A stretch of 13,809 nt of DNA from Oscillospiraceae bacterium (lineage in GTDB: Bacteria; Bacillota; Clostridia; Oscillospirales; Ruminococcaceae). The DNA lies in assembly GCA_009776345.1 (NCBI GenBank), contig WRLS01000039.1, forward strand, positions 1 through 13,809. Reading direction: 5' to 3'. A program made the position numbers and the translations under genes. Shown one piece after another: positions 6,663-13,106 of the stretch (position 1 is its first letter; each line of letters begins with the position of its first letter). The notes under the pieces were generated by a model that was given only the letters and a program-made list of their open reading frames with translations, was not told the origin of the DNA and did no database searches.

Positions 6663-7172
6663 TTAAGTATCCGCGGATATCTGGTTCCTAAATTTGCCCT
6701 GGAGCCTAAGACGGATATCCGCCAGCAGCTCCGGTGGCACAAACGCGGAGATATCGCCGTCAAATGCCGCCACCTGCTTTACAAGGCTGGAGTTCAGGTA
6801 CATATTTTCCGCCGTTGTAGTCAGGAAAAGCGTTTCCGCCTCCGGCACCAGCTTTTTGTTCGTGAGCGCCATCTGGAATTCGTATTCGAAATCCGACATC
6901 GCCCGCAGCCCTTTCACGATGCCTACGGCCCCCGCGCTTCTCACATAATCGGCGAGAAGCCCTAAGTGTGAATCAACCTTCACATTCGGCAGGTGCGCGG
7001 TACATTTTACCAGCATTGCCGCACGCTCCTGCGCGGTGAAGGACGGCTGTTTCATCGGGTTGCTGCTCACCAGCGCGATAACTTCGTCAAACAGCCCGCT
7101 CGCGCGTGTAATTATGTCCAAGTGCCCCAGTGTAACCGGGTCAAAGCTGCCCGGGTAGATCACCTTACGCAT
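6663..7172 (-). CDS. coaD: Phosphopantetheine adenylyltransferase
   Basis: A 169-residue enzyme that adenylates 4'-phosphopantetheine to dephospho-CoA, the penultimate step of coenzyme A synthesis. The nucleotidyltransferase signature YPGSFDPVTLGHLDII (6-21) holds the TxGH form of the HIGH motif (Thr14, Gly16, His17). Further marks are GIVKGLRAMSDFEYEFQMAL near 84-103 and the C-terminal NSSLVKQVA in place of the common SSSLVKE motif. The length is typical of CoaD. AGGA lies about eight bases before the start. It follows rsmD after 23 bases, the usual order in Bacillota. A 12-base palindrome (6668-6679) overlaps the last codons and is probably incidental. Confidence 0.97.
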   Translation of the reverse strand: MRKVIYPGSFDPVTLGHLDIITRASGLFDEVIALVSSNPMKQPSFTAQERAAMLVKCTAHLPNVKVDSHLGLLADYVRSAGAVGIVKGLRAMSDFEYEFQMALTNKKLVPEAETLFLTTTAENMYLNSSLVKQVAAFDGDISAFVPPELLADIRLRLQGKFRNQISADT

Positions 7173-7195
7173 TTATCATCCTGCTTTCCGGGAAA

Positions 7196-7729
7196 TCATT
7201 GCCTGTACTGTGCAATCTTTGTCTTGCCGTAGCGGTAAGACCGGTAGAGTAAAAACTCCCCCGCGGATTCCGGCACATCTTCATTGAGTTCAGTTTCGAT
7301 GACGATCACGCCGTTTTCCCGCATGACCCGTGCAACCGGGGGCAGCGCCTTTTCAAGAAGCCCGGATTTATACGGAGGGTCGAGGAACGCCACGTCAAAC
7401 AGGCCGGGCGCGCTTTGTAAAAATAGTACGGCATCGGTTTTTATCAGCTTAGCTTTATCCGCAAACCCGGCGTGTTCCAAATTGGCGAGGATAACCTGCC
7501 ATGCCGGTTTTGCGTTTTCCACGAACACACAGGAGCGCGCCCCGCGCGAAAGCGCCTCTATGCCCATCTGCCCGGACCCCGCGAAAATATCCAGCACCGC
7601 GGCGCCTTCGACCTCGAATTGGATCATGCTGAATACCGCTTCCTTGACCAGCTCAGACGTTGGCCTTGTGTCCTGACCGGGCGGGGCGGCAAGGCGCCTG
7701 CCGCGGCCGGAGCCTGTGATGATACGCAT
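7196..7729 (-). CDS. rsmD: 16S rRNA (guanine(966)-N(2))-methyltransferase
   Basis: A 177-residue SAM-dependent methyltransferase that modifies G966 of 16S rRNA during small-subunit assembly. The family N-terminus MRIITGSGRGRRLAAPPG is followed by TRPTSELVKEAVFSMI (21-36), the SAM-binding loop VLDIFAGSGQMGIEALSRGA (45-64), the acidic strand FVEN (69-72) and the catalytic DPPY (117-120). The length is normal. It is the first gene of the minus-strand string rsmD-coaD-coiled-coil-DivIVA-like, with a good promoter about 40 bases upstream. Its ribosome binding site is only G-rich. Confidence 0.97.
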   Translation of the reverse strand: MRIITGSGRGRRLAAPPGQDTRPTSELVKEAVFSMIQFEVEGAAVLDIFAGSGQMGIEALSRGARSCVFVENAKPAWQVILANLEHAGFADKAKLIKTDAVLFLQSAPGLFDVAFLDPPYKSGLLEKALPPVARVMRENGVIVIETELNEDVPESAGEFLLYRSYRYGKTKIAQYRQ

Positions 7730-7768
7730 TTGCTTCGCGCCCCCCGCATAACTCTTTAATCCTATACT

Positions 7769-7797
7769 ATTATGGCGAATTTAACCTGTATTGTCAA
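7769..7797 (-). promoter_or_regulatory. Sigma-A-type promoter for rsmD-coaD operon
   Basis: On the minus strand a perfect TTGACA (7797-7792), 17 bases, and CATAAT (7774-7769). Transcription would start near 7762, about 33 bases before rsmD. This is the best -35 match in the window. Confidence 0.75.
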
Positions 7798-7865
7798 TCT
7801 TTTCGTACACACTGAAAAGAAAAAATAAAAAATAGCGCCAAAACTATTGTCTTTTCGGGTTTTAT

Positions 7866-7894
7866 TTGTTAAAGTAATATAGGTGGAATAGAAT
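7866..7894 (+). promoter_or_regulatory. Sigma-A-type promoter candidate for ftsZ
   Basis: TTGTTA (7866-7871), 17 bases and TAGAAT (7889-7894), matching four and five of six consensus positions. The start would be near 7901, leaving a leader of about 60 bases. The upstream stretch is A/T-rich and contains AATAG/CTATT as a possible hairpin. Confidence 0.55.
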
Positions 7895-7959
7895 ATTGCT
7901 GTGGAATTGCCGTACAAGGGGCTTTAAGGTTATTTTATGATAAAGGGGCCGGGGGACAA

Positions 7960-9075
7960 ATGAATTTTGGCATAGATAACGACGACGAGAAGGTCGTCAA
8001 CATAAAAGTGGTCGGCGTGGGCGGTGCCGGGGGCAACGCCGTCAATAGGATGATTGAGGCTTCGCTTGAAAGCGTCGATTTTATCTCAATAAATACGGAC
8101 AGCCAGGCGCTTAGCGCTAACAAGGCCACTTTGAAGCTTCACATCGGCGAAAAGCTTACAAAGGGCAAGGGCGCGGGCGGCTTCCCCGAAAGGGGTGCAA
8201 AAGCGGCGGAGGAAAACGCGGAGGAGATAACCGCGGCAATCCGTGACGCGGATATGGTCTTTATCACCGCCGGGATGGGCGGCGGCACAGGCACGGGGGC
8301 CGCGCCGCTTGTCGCCCAAATCGCCCATGAGATGGGCGTGCTGACCATCGGCATAGTCACAAAGCCGTTTTCGTTCGAGGGCAAACGCCGCATGGAGCAG
8401 GCCGAGCAGGGCGTTGCCGCGCTGAAGGAAAGCGTGGACGCGCTCCTTGTTATCCCCAATGAGCGGCTGAAGCTTGTTTCCGAGCAGAAAATCACGCTTA
8501 AAAACGCGTTTACCGCCGCCGACGATGTGCTTCGCCAGGGCGTCCAAAGCATCTCCGACCTTATCAATGTCCCCGGGATCGTCAACCTGGACTTTGCCGA
8601 TGTCACTTCGATTATGAAGGATGCCGGCTATGCGCACATGGGCGTTGGGCGCGCGTCCGGCAAGGACAAGGCGCAAATGGCGGCTACACAGGCAATTTCT
8701 TCCCCGCTTCTGGAAACATCTATAAAAGGCGCGACCGGGGTAATCATAAATATAACCGCGTCCGATGATGTTGACCTGGATGATGTCGACCTCGCGGCGT
8801 CCATGATACATGGACAAGCCCACCCGGACGTAAACCTAATCTGGGGCGCGGCGCTGGATTCAAAGCTAAATGACGAGATGATCGTCACCGTAATCGCGAC
8901 AGGGTTTGAGGAAGCGGACGTTAGGCCCGTCCGCACCGCCCCAAGGGCAGGCATTGCCGAGGACGCGGCGAAAGCTGTCCCCGGCAGCGAAATTGACCTG
9001 GACGCGCAGGATATCGACGATGATGACCAGGGGTTTTACGATATAATGGCACTGTTCAACAACAAAAATAAATAA
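7960..9075 (+). CDS. ftsZ: Cell division protein FtsZ
   Basis: A 371-residue tubulin-like GTPase that polymerises into the Z ring at midcell. It shows GVGGAGGNAVNRM (19-31), the tubulin signature GMGGGTGTGAAP (105-116), TKPFSFEGKRR, and the T7 synergy loop NLDFADV (209-215) that completes the neighbouring subunit's active site. The globular core ends near 318; the linker is short and the tail is DDDDQGFYDIMALFNNKNK, which differs from the common DIPxFLRxR-like peptide. The early loop reads KGKGAGGFPERG where many FtsZ have RGLGAGANPEVG. The gene stands outside a dcw cluster, divergent from rsmD and followed by a tRNA gene. GGGGGA precedes the ATG. Confidence 0.98.
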   Translation: MNFGIDNDDEKVVNIKVVGVGGAGGNAVNRMIEASLESVDFISINTDSQALSANKATLKLHIGEKLTKGKGAGGFPERGAKAAEENAEEITAAIRDADMVFITAGMGGGTGTGAAPLVAQIAHEMGVLTIGIVTKPFSFEGKRRMEQAEQGVAALKESVDALLVIPNERLKLVSEQKITLKNAFTAADDVLRQGVQSISDLINVPGIVNLDFADVTSIMKDAGYAHMGVGRASGKDKAQMAATQAISSPLLETSIKGATGVIINITASDDVDLDDVDLAASMIHGQAHPDVNLIWGAALDSKLNDEMIVTVIATGFEEADVRPVRTAPRAGIAEDAAKAVPGSEIDLDAQDIDDDDQGFYDIMALFNNKNK

Positions 9076-9094
9076 TCCGCCGCGGCTGTGTCCG

Positions 9095-9118
9095 GCCCCG
9101 CTGAGAAAATAGCGGGGC
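9095..9118 (+). terminator. Hairpin downstream of ftsZ without U-tract
   Basis: GCCCCGCT/AGCGGGGC, eight pairs with an eight-base loop, about 20 bases after the ftsZ stop. It is followed by GCGCGCTTCGG rather than Ts, so termination would be weak and read-through into the tRNA-Arg gene is possible. A second stem, GGCGCGC/GCGCGCC (9117-9123 with 9137-9143), would run into the tRNA acceptor. Confidence 0.4.
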
Positions 9119-9138
9119 GCGCGCTTCGGCGTATTTGC

Positions 9139-9210
9139 GCGCCTGTAGCTCAGTGGATAGAGCACCGGCCTCCGGAGCCGGGAGCGTAGGTTCGATTCCT
9201 ATCAGGCGTA
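9139..9210 (+). tRNA. tRNA-Arg (anticodon CCG)
   Basis: A 72-base cloverleaf: acceptor GCGCCTG with CAGGCGT, D-arm GCTC/GAGC with an eight-base loop, anticodon arm CCGGC/GCCGG with loop CTCCGGA (anticodon CCG at 9172-9174, reading CGG), a four-base variable loop, and T-arm GTAGG/CCTAT with loop TTCGATT. The first acceptor pair is G-U and the T-stem closes with a second G-U. The discriminator is A at 9210 and CCA is not encoded. The repeat-B hairpin begins at the next base. Confidence 0.96.
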
Positions 9211-9305
9211 CTGCCTGCGGCAGGATTTAGGTTTTAGGTTATAGGTTTTAGGGAAGGGAAGAAGTTTGCCGCTTCTTCCCTTACTATATCCCGAAACCTT
9301 AAATC
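9211..9305 (-). repeat. Interspersed heptamer-arm repeat, copy B, abutting tRNA-Arg
   Basis: In plus reading the hairpin CTGCC-TGC-GGCAG (9211-9223) overlaps GCAGG, followed by ATTTAGG, TTTTAGG, TTATAGG and TTTTAGG (9225-9252), the inverse of (CCTNNNN)4-CCTGC. The centre is a perfect 11-pair hairpin, AAGGGAAGAAG/CTTCTTCCCTT (9254-9264 with 9272-9282). The far side, ending AAACCTTAAAT, is degenerate and overlaps the stop codon of the REC-HPt gene. It lies between a plus-strand tRNA and a convergent minus-strand gene, so it may also act as the terminator region. Confidence 0.8.
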
Positions 9306-10351
9306 TGACCGGCTACGCCCGTCAACAACTCCTCCGCCGTATCATAATCGAAATCCTCGATGCATCGGCGGATTTTTTCCAGCACTGCGTCTAAATCGCC
9401 GCCGTAACTGCGGGATGTGATTTCTTCCATAAGCCCGAGCGCCAATCCCCCCTCCAGGTTTTCGATGTACCCCAGAACCGCGGAGGCATCGCTTTTTAAG
9501 GCGGCGCGCTGAGCATCGGTTGCGGCGGCTTTCTTAACGGTTTCACGCGCGGGGATGCTTTCCTCAAGCCGCTTGTGAAGAAGCTTCAGCTCGCCGCAGA
9601 AAGCGCCGATATTATTTTTTATATAGGGGATGTCACGGTTTATAGCCGCAAGCTCCAACAGCCTTGCCGCTTCCGCAAGCGAGGCCGCGCCGATATTCGC
9701 AAGCCCTCCCCTTTCGCCGTGGATGCGTATGCGCAGGTCATCCCACCTGCCTTCACTTACATAAGCCGGCAGGATATCCAATGTGCTGCTTACACTGCCC
9801 ATAAAGGTTTGCAGGATACGAAGGTAAACATCCTCGTCGCCGCCGATTTGTCTTAATGTACTGCTTATTTCCAGTCCGCTGTGTTCACTTGCCCTGCGTA
9901 AAACTTCGCTTTTCAGCGGCGGCTCGGCGGTGTGCGCAGGGTGGGGCTGCAGCCCCGGTTCCCCCAGCCCGATCCAGCGTAAAAGCGCCTCGCCCAAACT
10001 ATTGTCTTCAAGCGGCTTTGACAGATAATCGGACATCCCTTTATCTACAAAAAAATCTTTTATGCCGGGGGATTCATTAGCGGTAAGTGCGATAATCGGC
10101 ACTGCCGCATATTTGCCGCCCAGCTTTCGGATTGCGGCGGCGGTTTCTATCCCGTCCATATCCGGCATTATGTGATCCATAAAAATTATATCAAAATCCG
10201 TTTCGCGCGCCCTGTCCAGCGCGGATATGCCGTCGGGCGCTGTAGTAACAGACAGCCCGTGATGTGAAAGTATCGACCGTGCCATCAAAAGACTGATCTC
10301 ATTGTCATCGACCAGAAGGGCACGCGCCCCCACGGGGTTTTCACCCGCCAT
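9299..10351 (-). CDS. Response-regulator receiver (REC) plus HPt-domain signalling protein
   Basis: A 350-residue cytoplasmic phosphorelay protein. The N-terminal REC domain (about 9-128) has the acidic pair Asp15-Asp16 in LLVDDNEIS, phosphoacceptor Asp59 in FMDHIMPDMDG, ALTAN (88-92) and Lys112 in YLSKPL. After a linker, residues 150-250 resemble an HPt domain (GLEISSTLRQIGGDEDVYLR), with His211 in RIHGERGGLANIGA; the usual H-x-x-K-G reads H-x-x-R-G. The C-terminal helical segment (about 285-350) resembles tails of hybrid kinase HPt modules. No DNA-binding, kinase or output enzyme domain is present. Its ATG shares a base with the tpiA stop (TAATG), so it is coupled to tpiA. Partner kinase and output are unknown. 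The 3' end touches repeat B. Confidence 0.85.
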   Translation of the reverse strand: MAGENPVGARALLVDDNEISLLMARSILSHHGLSVTTAPDGISALDRARETDFDIIFMDHIMPDMDGIETAAAIRKLGGKYAAVPIIALTANESPGIKDFFVDKGMSDYLSKPLEDNSLGEALLRWIGLGEPGLQPHPAHTAEPPLKSEVLRRASEHSGLEISSTLRQIGGDEDVYLRILQTFMGSVSSTLDILPAYVSEGRWDDLRIRIHGERGGLANIGAASLAEAARLLELAAINRDIPYIKNNIGAFCGELKLLHKRLEESIPARETVKKAAATDAQRAALKSDASAVLGYIENLEGGLALGLMEEITSRSYGGDLDAVLEKIRRCIEDFDYDTAEELLTGVAGQI

Positions 10352-11118
10352 TATCTTCCCGCCGCCTTTACAATCGCCGCGAAGTCCGCGGCTTTCAGCG
10401 ATGCGCCGCCAATAAGCCCGCCGTCCACATCTTCACAACCGAGCAGCTCCTCGGCGTTTGCGGCGTTCATGGAGCCGCCGTATTGGATCGTGAGCGCATC
10501 CGCCGCCGCTTTGTCATACAGCTTTTCGATAACGCGGCGGATAAAACGGTTGACTTCGTTCGCCTGTTCGGAAGTGGCGGTTTTGCCCGTGCCGATTGCC
10601 CATACAGGCTCATACGCGATTATGATTCGCTTAAGCTCTTCTTTCGCAACGCCGCCCAGCGCGATTTTTGTCTGCATGGCGCAGATTTCCTCGGTGACGC
10701 CGCGCTCGCGCTGTTCAAGCAGCTCGCCCACACAGAGGATAACGGTCAGGCCCGCGTCCAAGGCGGCGCGCACACGCAAATTCACGGTGGCGTCGGTTTC
10801 GCCGAAATACTGGCGGCGCTCCGAATGGCCGATGATCACATACGGCACGCCCATATCCGCGAGCATCCCGGCGGAAATTTCGCCGGTGAACGCGCCGGAC
10901 TGCGCCCAATGGCAGTTTTGCGCCCCGACTTTTATGTTTGTGCCGCCCACTGCCTCCAGTGCCGTTTCCAGGCAGGTGAACGGGACGCAGACCACGACCT
11001 CGCAATCGGCGCCGCTGACAGCGGGGATAAGCTCCGCGATTAGGGATTTTGCCTCCGCGCGGGTTTTGTTCATTTTCCAGTTTCCTGCAATAACGGCTTT
11101 TCTTTGTGATTTTTTCAT
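10351..11118 (-). CDS. tpiA: Triosephosphate isomerase
   Basis: A 255-residue TIM barrel that interconverts dihydroxyacetone phosphate and glyceraldehyde 3-phosphate. Catalytic residues are in place: Asn13 and Lys15 in AGNWKMNK, His98 in GHSERR, and Glu170 in AYEPVWAIGTGKTAT; the phosphate loops QYGGSMNAAN and GGLIGGASL are near the C-terminus. I place the start at 11118, where AAGGGG lies seven bases upstream; an ATG at 11154 would overlap the previous gene and add 12 residues. The gene follows the GyrI-like gene after two bases and overlaps the REC-HPt gene by one base, so it sits in the middle of a tightly packed operon. Confidence 0.98.
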   Translation of the reverse strand: MKKSQRKAVIAGNWKMNKTRAEAKSLIAELIPAVSGADCEVVVCVPFTCLETALEAVGGTNIKVGAQNCHWAQSGAFTGEISAGMLADMGVPYVIIGHSERRQYFGETDATVNLRVRAALDAGLTVILCVGELLEQRERGVTEEICAMQTKIALGGVAKEELKRIIIAYEPVWAIGTGKTATSEQANEVNRFIRRVIEKLYDKAAADALTIQYGGSMNAANAEELLGCEDVDGGLIGGASLKAADFAAIVKAAGR

Positions 11119-11120
11119 GG

Positions 11121-11642
11121 TCAGGCCCCTTTTTTGTTTAATAGGTAAAAACATATGTCCAGAATAATATTCCCTTTTTCATCCGGCGTTGTGTATCGGG
11201 GGCAGGCGTAGCGCTCAAAACACCACTGTGTGTCTACATCAAAGCCTTCTTTTTCCAGCCTTTCCCCGCACTCGCCTTCCAGCATATACACATCTTCTTC
11301 CCTGCCGTATATCCAGCACACACCAAGGCTGCCGGGCGGAAAATCAATGTGCATAAAACCGTCGGGTACGTCAGTCCCCTCCGGCATAAATATCCCAATC
11401 CAATACTCAAAGGGGCTGCCATGCCCGCCCCGCATTAAGCCTATATATGAGTCGCCGTCCTCAAGGGCTTCCGCTAAGCTTCCGTTGTATTGCTTTGCCA
11501 CCGTATCAAACCAGCCGCTTTCGTGCCACTCGCCCCATTTCGCCCCAAAATTGCCGTCTGTCCGGTCATCGTCGCCGTATTTTTTGCCGATGAACCGCAG
11601 CGCCCCGACATTTTGCTTGTACACCTTAATAATTTCCGGCAT
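11121..11642 (-). CDS. GyrI-like / effector-binding-domain protein
   Basis: A 173-residue stand-alone protein resembling the GyrI-like small-molecule-binding (AraC effector-binding) superfamily. It opens MPEIIKVYKQNVGALRFIGK, the typical first strand, followed by WGEWHESGWFDTV near 37-49, IGLMRGGHGSPFEYWIGIFM near 67, GSLGVCWIYG near 104 and ERYACPRYTT near 144. No helix-turn-helix is attached, so it probably binds a ligand or partner without acting on DNA by itself. Its ligand is unknown. A strong GGGAGG site precedes the ATG. It is inserted between pgk and tpiA, two glycolytic genes that are commonly adjacent in Bacillota. The superfamily call is from pattern recognition and needs a profile search. 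Confidence 0.65.
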   Translation of the reverse strand: MPEIIKVYKQNVGALRFIGKKYGDDDRTDGNFGAKWGEWHESGWFDTVAKQYNGSLAEALEDGDSYIGLMRGGHGSPFEYWIGIFMPEGTDVPDGFMHIDFPPGSLGVCWIYGREEDVYMLEGECGERLEKEGFDVDTQWCFERYACPRYTTPDEKGNIILDICFYLLNKKGA

Positions 11643-11679
11643 TTTTCCTCCCCGAGTTTAACATTGCAAATATGTTGCT

Positions 11680-11701
11680 GTAGGGGCGGCAATTTGCCGC
11701 C
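11680..11701 (+). repeat. TGTAGGGGCGGCA-type palindrome, copy 2
   Basis: TGTAGGGGCGGCA is followed by a three-base loop ATT and TGCCGCC (stem 11685-11691 with 11695-11701). It matches the element at 1795-1817 in the opposite orientation apart from the loop. It abuts the outer end of repeat copy C and lies in the leader of the GyrI-like gene if pgk transcripts continue. Confidence 0.65.
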
Positions 11702-11705
11702 TTCG

Positions 11706-11801
11706 GCAGGTTTTAGGATTTAGGTTTGAGGTTTTAGGAAAAGGACGGTGCGACAAATTCCTTCCCTTCCTAAAACCTATAACCTCAATCCTAAAACCTG
11801 T
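11706..11801 (-). repeat. Interspersed heptamer-arm repeat, copy C, near-perfect 31-base inverted repeat
   Basis: The left arm reads GCAGG, TTTTAGG, ATTTAGG, TTTGAGG, TTTTAGG (11706-11738). The right arm reads CCTAAAA, CCTATAA, CCTCAAT, CCTAAAA, CCTGT (11769-11801). The arms at 11709-11739 and 11768-11798 match in 28 of 31 positions when one is inverted. The centre contains CCTTCCCTT and GGACGG, the counterparts of the AAGGGAAGA and CCGTCC blocks in the other copies. It is the most symmetrical copy and lies between pgk and the GyrI-like gene. Confidence 0.85.
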
Positions 11802-11829
11802 CTAAATAATGCTACGCATTATTTAGACA
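11799..11829 (-). terminator. Perfect 14-pair hairpin containing the end of pgk
   Basis: TGTCTAAATAATGC (11829-11816 on minus) pairs with GCATTATTTAGACA (11812-11799) around a GTA loop. The first arm is the last pgk codons Cys-Leu-Asn-Asn and part of Ala; the TAG stop spans loop and second arm. No U-tract follows, so a classical terminator is doubtful; mRNA 3' protection or a mark left by the adjoining repeat are alternatives. Confidence 0.6.
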
Positions 11830-13002
11830 AGCAATCCCCGGCAAATCTTTTCCTTCCAAAAATTCCAAGGACGCGCCGCCGCCGGTGGAGATATGGCTCA
11901 TCTTATCGGAATAGCCGGAGTTTTTCACCGCCGCAACGGAATCGCCGCCGCCGATGATTGAAACCGCGCCGCTGTTTGCGACAGCTTCGGCAATGGCGTA
12001 AGTGCCCTTGCTGAATTTATCCATCTCAAAAACGCCCATTGGGCCGTTCCAAATAACCGTGCCCGCGCTTTTTATTACGCCAGCATATTTACCGGTTGTC
12101 TTCGGGCCGATATCCATGCCCATCCAACCATCGGGGATGTTGTAGCTGTCTACAAGCATATCGTTGCAAGCGGGGTCGAATTTGTCGCCGACCATATTGT
12201 CGTCCGGTAATAACAGCGCGACATTTTTTTCCGCGGCTTGGCGGATCAATTCCTTGGCGAGGTCAACCTTGTCGTCCTCGCAGATGGAGTTGCCGATTGT
12301 GTAGCCGTATGCTTTATAAAAAGTGTATGCCATGCCGCCGCCGATGATCAGGAAATCGACTTTGTCAAGCAGGTTTTGGATAACGCCGATTTTATCAGAA
12401 ACCTTCGCGCCGCCCAGTATCGCTGCAAACGGGCGTTTGGGGTCAGCTAAAGCGCCGCCCATGAATTTTATCTCCTGCTGTATAAGATAACCGCAGACAG
12501 CGGGGATATAATCGGCAACGCCGGTGGTGGACGCGTGCGCCCTGTGCGCGCTGCCGAACGCGTCGTTTACAAAGATTTCCGCAAGGGACGCAAGCTCCTT
12601 CGCGAAAGCCGCATCGTTTTTGGTTTCTTCTTTATGGAAGCGGACATTTTCGATTAGCATGGCTTGCCCATCAGCAAGCGCCGCAGCTTTTTCTTTTGCG
12701 TCCGGGCCGATTACGTCAGACGCGAAAGCCACGTCCTGCCCGAGCAGCTCAGAAAGGCGCACAGCCACAGGCGCAAGCGAAAATTCGGGGGTCGGCTCAC
12801 CCTTCGGGCGTCCTAAATGCGAGCAGAGGATTACCCGCGCGCCTTCCCCGACTAAATATTTTATCGTGGGCATTGCGGCGGCTATGCGCTTGTCATTTGT
12901 GATCGCGCCGTCTTTGAGCGGGACATTAAAGTCACAGCGCACCAAAACGCGCTTGCCTTTTACAGCGATATCTTCCACGGTTTTTTTGTTTAATGCGGTC
13001 AT
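11812..13002 (-). CDS. pgk: Phosphoglycerate kinase
   Basis: A 396-residue enzyme that transfers phosphate from 1,3-bisphosphoglycerate to ADP in glycolysis. It has RVLVRCDFNVPL (18-29), CSHLGRPKG, ENVRFHKEE, NDAFGSAHRAHAST, AILGGAKVSDKIGVI, WNGPMGVFE, GGGDSVAA and the C-terminal HISTGGGASLEFLEGKDLPG. Start at 13002 gives the usual family N-terminus and length, with GGATGG seven bases upstream; in-frame ATGs at 13017 and 13044 would add 5 or 14 residues. It leads the operon pgk, GyrI-like, tpiA, REC-HPt. The last residues CLNNA are encoded by one arm of a perfect hairpin, and may have been reshaped by the adjacent repeat. Confidence 0.98.
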   Translation of the reverse strand: MTALNKKTVEDIAVKGKRVLVRCDFNVPLKDGAITNDKRIAAAMPTIKYLVGEGARVILCSHLGRPKGEPTPEFSLAPVAVRLSELLGQDVAFASDVIGPDAKEKAAALADGQAMLIENVRFHKEETKNDAAFAKELASLAEIFVNDAFGSAHRAHASTTGVADYIPAVCGYLIQQEIKFMGGALADPKRPFAAILGGAKVSDKIGVIQNLLDKVDFLIIGGGMAYTFYKAYGYTIGNSICEDDKVDLAKELIRQAAEKNVALLLPDDNMVGDKFDPACNDMLVDSYNIPDGWMGMDIGPKTTGKYAGVIKSAGTVIWNGPMGVFEMDKFSKGTYAIAEAVANSGAVSIIGGGDSVAAVKNSGYSDKMSHISTGGGASLEFLEGKDLPGIACLNNA

Positions 13003-13071
13003 TTTCTTACCATCCATTCCGCGCCTGTGAAAAAACGGGCGCAAAGCTTATTTAATTTACTTAACCATACA

Positions 13072-13100
13072 ATTTTAAACCAAACGCGGCAGATTTTCAA
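13072..13100 (-). promoter_or_regulatory. Sigma-A-type promoter for the pgk operon
   Basis: On the minus strand TTGAAA (13100-13095), 17 bases and TAAAAT (13077-13072), each matching five of six consensus positions. The start would fall near 13065, about 60 bases before pgk. The -35 lies just beyond the trmL stop, so pgk appears to be transcribed separately from trmL. Confidence 0.7.
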
Positions 13101-13106
13101 GTGCTT

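Noticed and set aside
6663..6680. Perfect 12-base palindrome at the coaD 3' end as an operator
   Set aside because: It lies within codons inside an operon and has no second half-site; a chance palindrome is adequate.
8086..8823. Long minus-strand frame inside ftsZ
   Set aside because: Shadow of a GC-biased gene; the plus strand encodes an intact FtsZ.
10469..11167. 232-residue plus-strand frame opposite tpiA
   Set aside because: Antisense shadow of a conserved TIM barrel; no ribosome site or recognisable domain.
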